Below, piece after piece: positions 18,290-25,604 of a DNA stretch of 64,000 bases; positions within the stretch are counted from its first letter, which is position 1; the number at the start of each line of letters is the position of its first letter. A model generated the notes under the pieces. That model saw only the letters and a program-made list of their open reading frames with translations, did not search any database and was not told where the DNA came from. This stretch comes from Streptomyces sp. HmicA12. GTDB lineage: Bacteria; Actinomycetota; Actinomycetes; Streptomycetales; Streptomycetaceae. A program made the translations under genes and the position numbers. The stretch covers positions 62,001 through 126,000 of the forward strand of contig NZ_KB891797.1 in assembly GCF_000373565.1 (NCBI RefSeq). The letters run 5' to 3'.

Positions 18290-18925
18290 ATGGGCAAGGT
18301 CCTTGTTTTCGGGGCAGGCGGGCGAGTCGGACGGGCGGCTGTTGGTGAGGCTCTCCGCCGGGGACACCACGTCACTGCAGTCCTCCGGAACGCCTCCAGG
18401 TACCCGGACATGGAAGGTGCGGGAGTCCGTCTGGTGAGCGGTGATGTCACTGACGCAGACGCTGTCGCCGATCTCGCGGCCGGGCATGATGCCGCGATCA
18501 TGGCCGCCTACGATGCTGGCGCCCAGCCGGACGTCTTCTTCACAGCCGCGGCTCGCGCTCTCCTTGATGGGCTGGCGCGTGCGGGGGTCGGCCGGTTGGT
18601 CGCTGTCGGCCTGGCGGCAACACTGGAGACCAGCGAGGGGACGCCTTTGATGGACACTCCCGGTTTTCCGCAGGAGTACCGGCCCTTCTGTCTCGGTCAC
18701 GCGGCCGGGACAGCTGTGTTGCGTTCCTCGGCGACTTCTCTGGACTGGCTGATCATCAGCCCGGCTGGTGACTTCGATCATGCCGGGGCGGGATCTGGCC
18801 GCTACTCCACTTCAGACGTCAACATGGCCAGTCGCATTTCCCACGACGACTTCGCGATCGCCCTGCTCGACGAGATCGATGCTCCTCGTCACCACCACAT
18901 GCATGTCGGTGTCGAAGGGGCCTGA
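18290..18925 (+). CDS. NAD(P)H-binding, NmrA-like oxidoreductase/epimerase (transposon cargo)
   Basis: The 211-residue protein starts with a Rossmann dinucleotide motif VFGAGGRVGRAAVGEALRRG (residues about 5-24), then VTAVLRNASRYP and LVSGDVTDADAV, typical of atypical SDR proteins of the NmrA/BVR-B type. These act as reductases or redox sensors. A GAGG ribosome site lies 6-8 bases before the ATG. Together with the divergent HxlR regulator it forms a two-gene, ligand-regulated redox module inside the transposon. Confidence 0.85.
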   Translation: MGKVLVFGAGGRVGRAAVGEALRRGHHVTAVLRNASRYPDMEGAGVRLVSGDVTDADAVADLAAGHDAAIMAAYDAGAQPDVFFTAAARALLDGLARAGVGRLVAVGLAATLETSEGTPLMDTPGFPQEYRPFCLGHAAGTAVLRSSATSLDWLIISPAGDFDHAGAGSGRYSTSDVNMASRISHDDFAIALLDEIDAPRHHHMHVGVEGA

Positions 18926-18971
18926 TCCGAGTATGCAGCTGGCCGCCCATGCTTCAGAGCGAGGACGTCGA

Positions 18972-19931
18972 TCATCCGGCTTGCGCGGTGTGTGACAGGG
19001 GTTCGTCGTCCCAGGTCAGATCGGCGACGACTTCCACCAGGCCGACGAGGCCGTTGCGGAGCCACGGGAGTGTGATGCCTCGGGGGCGGTGGTCCAGGTG
19101 GAAGGCTTGTTCGAACTCGATCTGGGTGGTGCCGGTGAGGTGCGCGACCTTGCGTTCGGTCTCCGGTCGCTGTGCCAGGGAGATGATCAGTTTCGTGAAC
19201 CTGGCGACCTGGGGGTAGTTGGCGGCCCGGTGGAAGCGCTGCGACCGGATAAGGTCGAAGCGGTCCGGGAGGGTCTTGGAGTCCGGCCGGTAGATGCGCG
19301 CAAGCACGGAATCCCGGTCGCCGCGGACAAGTGCCCGTCGGTCGATCTCTCTCCAGAACCGCTCGCAGTGGCGGTAGGCGGTTCCCAGAGCGAACGTCCC
19401 GTGCCGGCGTTCCAGCCGGTCAAGGAGGCGCTGGGCGCGGACGACTTCTGGAGCGTGGGAGAGGTCGACCTGCTCGAAGACGTTCGCGCGACCGCAGCTG
19501 AGCCAGCGCCGGTGACGGATGCAGACATTGTCGTGAAGCCCGCGAAGGTAGACCTGGATGGGCTGGCCGTTGTTGCCGGAGCGCTCGCTGCAGAGATCAC
19601 AGGCGGCGCGCGTGTTGAAGATGAAGACTTCGGGCGGGGCGACGATGTCTGGTGCGTGGGACCGCAGTTCGGGAAGTGCCCAGAGCAGGGTCGTGCGGGG
19701 CTGGCCGCTGAGTATTTCCAGCCGTTCGAGTTCGTTGAGGGGGCATTGGAGCCAGCGTGAGGGGTTGCGCATGGTGCGGAACTCGGTCTGGTTCGCGGCG
19801 GCGAGGCGGTGGCGGTAGGAGTCGAGGGTCTCGTTCGCGAACGGAGTGACTGGATGTGGCAGCGGACGCAGCATGGTCGGGACGAAGGGCAGCGAGGTGA
19901 CCGGGGCGGGCCCTCGGCGTCGGCCGTTCAT
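18972..19931 (-). CDS. tniQ: TniQ/TnsD-like target-selection protein
   Basis: The 319-residue protein has TniQ family features: an N-terminal ETLDSYRHRLAAAN segment, a zinc-ribbon-like region with CDLCSERSG and, after a His-containing stretch, CIRHRRWLSCG, and a helical C-terminal part. TniQ/TnsD proteins recognise the target or the target-bound protein and recruit the transposase ATPase. The ATG (19931) overlaps the TGA of tniB in an ATGA, so translation is coupled. The length fits a single TniQ domain plus a short C-terminal extension, shorter than Tn7 TnsD (about 500 residues). Confidence 0.85.
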   Translation of the reverse strand: MNGRRRGPAPVTSLPFVPTMLRPLPHPVTPFANETLDSYRHRLAAANQTEFRTMRNPSRWLQCPLNELERLEILSGQPRTTLLWALPELRSHAPDIVAPPEVFIFNTRAACDLCSERSGNNGQPIQVYLRGLHDNVCIRHRRWLSCGRANVFEQVDLSHAPEVVRAQRLLDRLERRHGTFALGTAYRHCERFWREIDRRALVRGDRDSVLARIYRPDSKTLPDRFDLIRSQRFHRAANYPQVARFTKLIISLAQRPETERKVAHLTGTTQIEFEQAFHLDHRPRGITLPWLRNGLVGLVEVVADLTWDDEPLSHTAQAG

Positions 19932-20983
19932 CCGGCGGCCTTGCCGCGCAGGGCTTCGCCCCGGAAGGCCCTTTCGCTGGCGTGGTCGACGTGGATGGTG
20001 TCGAGCTGGCGGCGGGTGATGCGTTCGCTGCCGTCGAGGATGGCGGAGATCGCGGCGGCCCTGATCAAGTGGGAGAGGCTTCCGATCATGCCTGCGGTGC
20101 GCTGATGTAGGTAGGGGTGCAGGTCGGCGAGGGTCTCGGCCTTGTGGTGGTGGAGCCGGAGCGTGGCTTCCATCGTCGCGACCAGGGCCTCCCACTCGGA
20201 GTTCAGCGGGAACGGGCCGGTGTGCAGGAGCGTGCAGCGGCCAGCGATCTGGTCGCCGCGGATGCCGGTGAAGAGTCCGGAGTGTTCGACGTCGATGCCC
20301 GCATAGATGAAGGTGGCGGGCAGGTGCTCGGTGAAGTACTTGAGATGGTCGGACAGTTCCTCGCCGGCGCTGGTGGCCAGGTTCATGAGGTGGATCTCGT
20401 CGACCAGGACCAGGTCCGTGCGGGCCTCGATGAGGACCTGGCAGACGGCGCTGGTGATGTCGACGGTGTTGTGCCGGGGAGAGATCACCGGCAGTCCGAG
20501 GAACCGGGCGAACTCGATGGCGAGTTTGCGGGGCGAGCCCTTGGGCGGGGCGGTGACGTAGACGACTGGGACTCGCCTGCCGTCCGGGTAGCGCTGGCGG
20601 GTGCGCAGTTCGTGGAGTCTGCCGAGCTGCCGCAGGGCGGTGGTCTTCCCGGTGGTCCGCTCACCCGAGATGATCAGTCCCCGCCGGGCGCCGTGCTCAC
20701 GGCGGTTCAGCAGGGTCAGCAGCCTTCCCTGGTGGGCGACTTCCCTGACCGTGGACGTCCGCACGACTTGTAGTTCGGAGTGGTAGTCGATGCGCCGTTC
20801 GTTGTAGGAGTTGCGGACCCGATCGCCCATGCTCTCCCAGAGTCTGGGGGAGGTGAGCTGGAAGGTGGCGGCGTCCTTTTCGACGAAGTGCCGCCAGCCG
20901 GCGAGTGTCGTGGGCGGTTCGATGCGTTCCTCGCCGGCCTCGTCGAAGGGTGCCGTGTCGTCGGCGGACGGGTTCACCACCAT
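19928..20983 (-). CDS. tniB: TniB/TnsC-like AAA+ transposition regulator
   Basis: The 351-residue protein is an AAA+ ATPase with Walker A GERTTGKT at residues 107-114 and Walker B LVLVDEIH at about 191-198, followed by a sensor-like FIYAGIDVE. This is the TniB/TnsC family, which forms ATP-dependent filaments on target DNA and links the TniQ protein to the transposase. The gene overlaps the tniA stop by 10 bases and the tniQ start by 4, giving a tight operon. Confidence 0.88.
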   Translation of the reverse strand: MVVNPSADDTAPFDEAGEERIEPPTTLAGWRHFVEKDAATFQLTSPRLWESMGDRVRNSYNERRIDYHSELQVVRTSTVREVAHQGRLLTLLNRREHGARRGLIISGERTTGKTTALRQLGRLHELRTRQRYPDGRRVPVVYVTAPPKGSPRKLAIEFARFLGLPVISPRHNTVDITSAVCQVLIEARTDLVLVDEIHLMNLATSAGEELSDHLKYFTEHLPATFIYAGIDVEHSGLFTGIRGDQIAGRCTLLHTGPFPLNSEWEALVATMEATLRLHHHKAETLADLHPYLHQRTAGMIGSLSHLIRAAAISAILDGSERITRRQLDTIHVDHASERAFRGEALRGKAAG

Positions 20984-23088
20984 CGTTTCGCCTCCTCGCG
21001 GGCGTCGAAGATGCCCAGCGGGACTACCTTGGCCAACTCCTCGGTTTCCTCGGCCTCCTCGGAGTCGTGAGCCGCTTCTTCCGGCGACGGCTCCTCGTGT
21101 CCGGGAGGTTCGGGCCGGGGCCAGGCGGCCGTGCTGGTTGCCCGGGTGCGGGCTGCGGCTTTGCGGTCGCGCCGCTCGTCCGCTCGGGTTTTCCCCTTCC
21201 GCCGCCGGACGGGACGGTCGTCGGGGCCGTCGCTCGCCCGGTCCAGCAGTTCGGCCGCAGCGCGGGCGACGGCTTCCTCGTCCGGCTTGCGTTGTTCACG
21301 TTCGGTCAACACCTGGTGGGCCCGCTCGAAGATCAGCTCACCCATAGGGACGGGGGAGGTGCGCAGATGGCGCCAGGTCGCGGTGATCCAGCCGCCTTCG
21401 CGATGGTCGCGTACCCAGACACGGGAGATGTCGTAGGGGTCGTAGTGGACCTCCCAGAGCCTGCCGTCCGGACCGGCCCCCGAGGACTGGCGCCGGTAGG
21501 GGCCGAGCGCGCGGGCGTCGTAGGTCCGGTTGTTGATCCTCACCCCGCCAGGTCCGATGACCCGCCGCTCGCGGGGCATGAGCTGGATGTACTCCTCCTG
21601 CGCCAGAGCAACCGGCACGTATCCGGCCGCCGTAACCAGCGCGGCGTACTTCTCGTTCGGGCTCAGCGGGCGGTCCGGCATCAGCGGGTCCCGCAGACCG
21701 TCGTGCGGCCTCGTCTGCCAGACGGCGACGACCCACTCCTGTAAGAGTTCCTGGAGTTCGTGGATGGACCAGGCCGCTTGCGCGGCAGGGTCCTTGCCCC
21801 GCATCTCGGCGCTGCGGCCGGTGTAACCGGCAACGTGCTGGGCGAACATCGTCGAGACCGAGCCCAAGGTCCGCTCGATGTGCGGCTTGTCGGTCGGAGT
21901 GTCGGGGTGCGAGGGCTGGAACGAGATCCCCAAGTGGCGGCAGGCGTTGCGGAAGTTGTCCGAGATGTATGCCTTCCCCCGGTCGCTGACCACCGTCTCC
22001 GGGACGATCACCGGCTTCGCGGCGGCCTTGGCCAGCCGCTCGTCCAACGGCAGCAGCGAGGCGTAGGGCAGCACCGACCGCGACATGCGCAGTGCCTCCG
22101 GCCAGCCCGGCCGCACCGGTTCCGGCGTCATCGCCCGTGCCAGCAACAGCGCGGCGTCGACCGCCTTCGTCGACGGCCGCAGCACCACCGCGGCGAGTGT
22201 CCTGGTCGCCAGGTCCACCAGTCCGGTCAGTTCGCAGCGGTCCAACGTCCCGTCGTCGTGGACGACCATCACGTCCAGCGGCGTGGAGTCGATCTCCATC
22301 ACCTCACCCGGTCGCGCTGCCGTCAGCTGCCCGAACATCCGCTTCGGCTGCTTGCCCAGCGAGCGGCGGGTGCGGGCCGAGCCCAGCAGGTGCCGTCCCG
22401 TGGAGACCGCCTGAAGCAGCCGATAGAACGCGGCCCGCGACGGCATCGCTACTGTCTCGGCGCCGTGTTCGTCCGCGAGGAGCCGTTCGACCTGGCGCCG
22501 CAGCACCTGCGCAGACACGGTCGCCTCTTCGGTCCGGCTGCCGACGACCTTCTCGATCGCCGCCACGACTCGCGGGTCAGCCCTGCTGGTGCCGGTGGCA
22601 GGCTTGACCAGCCGCCGGTCCACCAGACCTGCCACCCCCTCGCGCTCGAAACGGGTCCGCAGCCGCTGCAGGGTGCTCAGGGCCACCTCTTCGCCGGCCT
22701 CCCGGAGTTCGGCGAGTTTGGCCAGCTCCCGCTGTCGCACCGAGCACACGTCCGGGTCGTACTCGGCCCTCACCGCAGTGCCGGGTTCGGCATCCGGGCG
22801 GCCAGTTATCAGCTCGGTCAGATGCTGCTGCCACCACCGAACCCGTTCCGCCTCCTCCTCGGGCAGGCCCTCCAGCACCCCCTCCTCCGGCAGCGGCGGG
22901 CGGGACGGGCCCGTGCCGAGCACCGCGAACCCCTCGGAGGCCAGCAGATGACCCAGCAGCACCACGCTCGCGGCCTGGGCGTCGTCGACCAGTCGCACCG
23001 CCGTCCCGTGCAGGGCGACGACGCTGTGCTCGCGCCCCTCGTAGCGGACCCGGTCACCCAGCGACAGCAGCCGTGGACGTGCCGGCAC
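20974..23088 (-). CDS. tniA: TniA/TnsB-like DDE transposase (Mu-type C-terminal domain)
   Basis: The 704-residue protein has an N-terminal helix-turn-helix region, a retroviral-integrase-type catalytic core with D267 (EIDSTPLD), D369 (VSDRGKAY) and E405 (KPHIERTLGS), a DD(35)E spacing, and a Mu-type C-terminal beta-barrel (GGVRINNRTYDARALGPY). It would cut the transposon 3' ends and join them to target DNA. GTG 23088 is chosen because GGGGGAGG precedes it and the longer open frame overlaps the tnsA-like gene; the remaining overlap is 35 bases. The last 100 residues are charged and probably contact TniB. Confidence 0.9.
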   Translation of the reverse strand: MPARPRLLSLGDRVRYEGREHSVVALHGTAVRLVDDAQAASVVLLGHLLASEGFAVLGTGPSRPPLPEEGVLEGLPEEEAERVRWWQQHLTELITGRPDAEPGTAVRAEYDPDVCSVRQRELAKLAELREAGEEVALSTLQRLRTRFEREGVAGLVDRRLVKPATGTSRADPRVVAAIEKVVGSRTEEATVSAQVLRRQVERLLADEHGAETVAMPSRAAFYRLLQAVSTGRHLLGSARTRRSLGKQPKRMFGQLTAARPGEVMEIDSTPLDVMVVHDDGTLDRCELTGLVDLATRTLAAVVLRPSTKAVDAALLLARAMTPEPVRPGWPEALRMSRSVLPYASLLPLDERLAKAAAKPVIVPETVVSDRGKAYISDNFRNACRHLGISFQPSHPDTPTDKPHIERTLGSVSTMFAQHVAGYTGRSAEMRGKDPAAQAAWSIHELQELLQEWVVAVWQTRPHDGLRDPLMPDRPLSPNEKYAALVTAAGYVPVALAQEEYIQLMPRERRVIGPGGVRINNRTYDARALGPYRRQSSGAGPDGRLWEVHYDPYDISRVWVRDHREGGWITATWRHLRTSPVPMGELIFERAHQVLTEREQRKPDEEAVARAAAELLDRASDGPDDRPVRRRKGKTRADERRDRKAAARTRATSTAAWPRPEPPGHEEPSPEEAAHDSEEAEETEELAKVVPLGIFDAREEAKRWW

Positions 23089-23830
23089 CGCTCCCCACCT
23101 CCCCCGTCGCCGCGGGCGCCGGTCGCACCACCGTCGCCGCCGACAACCTCTCGCTGGCCAGATCCACGACCAGCTCCCGGCGCCAGACCAGATGGAAGAG
23201 CACCGGCAGCACGGCGATCGGATCTCCGACCGTCCGGGCCCCGGCCAGCAGGCCCTGCGGCTGGGCGAACACCGTCCGCAGACACTCCGCCACCGGCTCA
23301 CACCGCACCCGCGGATGCCGGTAGCCCGACAGCCAGCGCAGATTCGCCGCCAGCACCGGACCGATCACCCCGACCCGCTCAAAGCCCCAGCCGACCCGAG
23401 CGCAGGCCACCGCTGTCGCCGCGAACTTCGCCGCGTCCTCCGCCTCGACCAGCTCATCCGGACGCACATCCAGCACCACCGCCCTGCCGTCCTGGCGGCG
23501 TACGAAGTAGTCCGGCGTGTGCCTGATCCGCCGACGCCCACCGCCGTACCGCCACGACAGCCGAAACGGCTGGGAAACCACCCCGACCACCTCCGGCTCG
23601 GCATCCAGCCGCATCAGATGGCTCAGCTCCACCCACGACTCGTAACCCACCAACTCGGCGCTGGTCGCAGCCCAGTACCAGCCAGAAAAGTTCCGCTGCC
23701 CTCGGTACGACGGAAATGCCCGAACCTGCCTGCACGACTCGAACCGGGTCGGCCACATCACCTCAAGCGGCCCACCGCATAGTTCACCCCGGGCATCGAC
23801 GTACTCCAGCCAGAAGTCATCCGCCTCCAC
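23054..23830 (-). CDS. tnsA: TnsA-like endonuclease
   Basis: The 258-residue protein has the restriction-type nuclease layout of the TnsA N-terminal domain: GYESWVELSHL with an acidic residue at about 64 or 68, HTPDYFV (D107) and VLDVRPDEL (D121). The usual Lys of the final motif (DVK) is Arg123 here, an oddity that could lower activity or be a lineage variant. TnsA cuts the transposon 5' ends, allowing cut-and-paste rather than replicative movement. It is the first gene of the leftward operon and lies 60 bases inside the right-end repeats. Confidence 0.75.
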   Translation of the reverse strand: MEADDFWLEYVDARGELCGGPLEVMWPTRFESCRQVRAFPSYRGQRNFSGWYWAATSAELVGYESWVELSHLMRLDAEPEVVGVVSQPFRLSWRYGGGRRRIRHTPDYFVRRQDGRAVVLDVRPDELVEAEDAAKFAATAVACARVGWGFERVGVIGPVLAANLRWLSGYRHPRVRCEPVAECLRTVFAQPQGLLAGARTVGDPIAVLPVLFHLVWRRELVVDLASERLSAATVVRPAPAATGEVGSGAGTSTAAVAG

Positions 23831-23889
23831 CAGCCACCCCCACTCGGCGCTGACCAGGTGGAACGACCGTAGGCGGCAGGAGCAGCACG

Positions 23890-23991
23890 TACCTCACATT
23901 GAGCGAGACACCGCACCAGTTGCCCGAGATTGAGCGAGACGTGCGACCGAATGCCTCATATCGAGCGGGACTGCCTCAGCTCCGCAGAGAC
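23890..23991. repeat. Right-end transposase-binding repeats (4 copies)
   Basis: Four 20-bp sites match GTCTCGCTCAAxATGAGGCA on the minus strand: 23890-23909, 23921-23940, 23952-23971 and 23972-23991; the last two abut. All have the same orientation. The outermost keeps GTCTC and TGAGGCAG with the same spacing as the outermost left site. This clustered array resembles the Tn7 right end. Confidence 0.75.
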
Positions 23992-24004
23992 AGGTCAACA
24001 GGTC

Positions 24005-24032
24005 AGTGAGCGAGTTGGCGCGTGAGGGAGTG
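24005..24032. repeat. Right copy of 28-bp imperfect direct repeat flanking the Tn7-like element
   Basis: This copy has 26 of 28 matches to 17659-17686. It lies four bases outside the right TGT end and just before the XRE gene promoter. Confidence 0.7.
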
Positions 24033-24041
24033 ACTCGGCGC

Positions 24042-24069
24042 ACTATTGCAAGCACGTGCTTGCAATAGT
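24042..24069. promoter_or_regulatory. Perfect 28-bp palindrome, operator/promoter of the XRE-hbhA operon
   Basis: ACTATTGCAAGCAC (24042-24055) is followed without spacer by its exact reverse complement. It contains TTGCAA and CTTGCAATAGTTAGC, which can double as promoter elements, and ends 26 bases before ATG 24096. Autoregulation by the XRE product is the simplest reading. Confidence 0.7.
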
Positions 24070-24095
24070 TAGCGCGGGTGCGGCACCATCGAGGC

Positions 24096-24497
24096 ATGGC
24101 ATCGCTCAACGTCGGAAGTCTCGGCGAGTATCTGCGCGAGCAGCGTCGCAACGCGCAGCTGTCGCTCCGTCAACTCGCCGACGCCGCCGGGGTGTCCAAC
24201 CCGTATCTCAGCCAGATCGAGCGCGGGCTGCGGAAGCCGAGCGCGGAGGTGCTGCAGCAGGTCGCCAAGGCGCTGCGGATCTCCGCCGAGACGCTGTACG
24301 TGCGTGCCGGCATCCTCGACGCGGAGCGCGAGCGGGACGAGATCGAGACGCGTGCGGTGATTCTCGCCGACCCTTCGCTCGACGAGCGCCAGAAGCAAGT
24401 CCTGTTGCAGATCTACGAGTCCTTCAGGAAAGAGAACGGCAACCACGAAGGCAGTATCCGCGACGACGGCGATGCCACGCCCTCAAGCACCAGTTGA
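24096..24497 (+). CDS. XRE-family (HTH_3) transcriptional regulator
   Basis: The 133-residue protein has a classical lambda-repressor-type HTH: LGEYLREQRRNAQLSLRQLA, then AGVSNPYLSQIERGLRKPSA, then ALRISAETLYVRAGI. The C-terminal 50 residues are acidic and helical. GTG 24078 is an alternative start. It is followed by an HbhA-like gene and a DUF2516 gene, the same order I recall for Rv0474-Rv0475(hbhA)-Rv0476 in Mycobacterium tuberculosis, so the regulator is probably the Rv0474 orthologue. Confidence 0.9.
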   Translation: MASLNVGSLGEYLREQRRNAQLSLRQLADAAGVSNPYLSQIERGLRKPSAEVLQQVAKALRISAETLYVRAGILDAERERDEIETRAVILADPSLDERQKQVLLQIYESFRKENGNHEGSIRDDGDATPSSTS

Positions 24498-24519
24498 TGT
24501 GATCCGGGAGGACCACGCC

Positions 24520-25125
24520 ATGGCCATCAAGGACGACCTGCGCAAGACCTTCTCCGACCCGACCCCCCTCTACTTCGCCGCGGGCGCCGCCGAGTTGACG
24601 TACCAGCAGGCGAAGAAGGTGCCGGGACTCGTCGAGCAGCTGCGGACCGAGGCGCCCGCCCGTTTCGAGGCCGTGCGCAACACCGACCCCAAGGACGTGC
24701 AGGACAAGGCGACCACCCGCGCCAAGGAGGCCCAGGCCACCATCACGGCGAAGGTGAACGAGTTCGTCACCACCCTCGACACCGACCTGAAGAAGTTCGG
24801 GGAGAGCGCCCAGGAGTTCGCGCTGCGCGGTGTCGGGTACGCCGCCGAGGCGGCCGTCAAGGCACGTGAGACGTACGAGAAGGTCGCCGAGCACGGCGAG
24901 GAGGCCGTGAAGCACTGGCGCGGCGAGGCCGCCGAGGAGATCGTCGAGATCGCCGAGTCCGTCGAGCCGGACCCCGAGCCGACGGCCAAGGAGACCCCGG
25001 CCGCCGCCGCGAAGCCCGCGCCGGCGCCCGCGCCCGCGAAGAAGAGCACCGCCAAGAAGACGACGGCGAAGAAGACCGCTCCCGCCAAGAAGACGGGCTC
25101 CGGCTCCACGCCGCCCGCCAAGTAG
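24520..25125 (+). CDS. HbhA-like Lys-rich coiled-coil protein
   Basis: The 201-residue protein has an N-terminal segment (DPTPLYFAAGAAELTY), a long amphipathic helical part with regular charged heptads (residues about 45-145), and a C-terminal tail of Lys/Ala/Pro repeats (KKSTAKKTTAKKTAPAKK). This is the layout of mycobacterial heparin-binding haemagglutinin, where the Lys tail binds anionic polymers and the coiled coil oligomerises. In Streptomyces it is more likely to act on cell-envelope or nucleoid polymers; that is inference. GGGAGG lies 8 bases before the ATG, which sets the start against an upstream in-frame ATG at 24472. Confidence 0.75.
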   Translation: MAIKDDLRKTFSDPTPLYFAAGAAELTYQQAKKVPGLVEQLRTEAPARFEAVRNTDPKDVQDKATTRAKEAQATITAKVNEFVTTLDTDLKKFGESAQEFALRGVGYAAEAAVKARETYEKVAEHGEEAVKHWRGEAAEEIVEIAESVEPDPEPTAKETPAAAAKPAPAPAPAKKSTAKKTTAKKTAPAKKTGSGSTPPAK

Positions 25126-25136
25126 GGCATACGTTG

Positions 25137-25169
25137 ACGGGCCGGGCACGTGTCGCGTGCCCGGCCCGT
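25137..25169 (+). terminator. Hairpin between hbhA-like and DUF2516 genes
   Basis: ACGGGCCGGGCACG (25137-25150) and its exact complement (25156-25169) form a 14-bp stem with a 5-base loop, 12 bases after the hbhA-like stop. It could stop or attenuate transcription into the DUF2516 gene. Confidence 0.7.
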
Positions 25170-25237
25170 TGTACGGGTACGGTGGCCACGATGACCGGGC
25201 GCCGTGCGTGCAGGCAGTCGATTCAGGTGGTGGCGTT

Positions 25238-25582
25238 GTGCTGATGCAGGGTTTCAACAGTCTCTTGTCGCTGCTGAACCTGGCGTTGATCGTCTTCAGC
25301 GGCTTCGCGTTCATCGACGCCGCGATGCGGCGCGAGGACGCCTATCGTGCGGCGGACAAGCAGACCAAGCCGTTCTGGCTGATCGTCCTCGGGATCGCCT
25401 TCGTCGTGAACTGGATCTTCGGGATCCTGTCGTTCCTGCCGATCATCGGGCTCATCGCGACCATCGTGTACATGGTGGACGTGCGCCCCGCCGTCCGGCA
25501 GATCGGCGGAGGAGGCGGCGGCCGCAAGGGACGCGGCTCCAGCAGCGACGGCCCCTACGGTCCGTACAACGGCGGCCGCTGA
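25238..25582 (+). CDS. DUF2516 small membrane protein
   Basis: The 114-residue protein has an N-terminal hydrophobic helix (LLSLLNLALIVFSGFAFIDAA), a charged loop (DAYRAADKQTK), two further hydrophobic segments (FWLIVLGIAFVVNWIFGIL and IIGLIATIVYMVDV) and a Gly-rich tail (GGGGGGRKGRG). This matches the DUF2516 family found beside hbhA in actinobacteria. GTG 25238 is chosen because AGGTGG lies 7 bases before it; ATG 25244 is possible. Function is unknown. Confidence 0.75.
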   Translation: MLMQGFNSLLSLLNLALIVFSGFAFIDAAMRREDAYRAADKQTKPFWLIVLGIAFVVNWIFGILSFLPIIGLIATIVYMVDVRPAVRQIGGGGGGRKGRGSSSDGPYGPYNGGR

Positions 25583-25604
25583 ACCGGGAGCCCGTCGCCC
25601 CCGG

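Larger units (their letters stand above)
17685..24000. mobile_element. Tn7-like transposon (tnsA-like / tniA / tniB / tniQ) with a two-gene cargo
   Basis: The four leftward transposition genes occupy the right part and a divergent HxlR/NAD(P)H-binding pair the left part. The outer bases read TGT at 17685 and, on the opposite strand, TGT at 24000-23998, as expected for Tn7-like ends. Inside lie three 20-bp repeats at the left end and four at the right. I see no exact 5-bp target duplication next to these TGT ends. CAGTG occurs at 17682-17686 and 24004-24008, but as part of the longer 28-bp flanking repeat. The boundaries are therefore good to a few bases only. Confidence 0.8.

Noticed and set aside
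17680..24005. Simple 5-bp target-site duplication at the TGT ends
   Set aside because: The five bases outside each TGT end (ggcag and ggtca) do not match, so no standard duplication was called.
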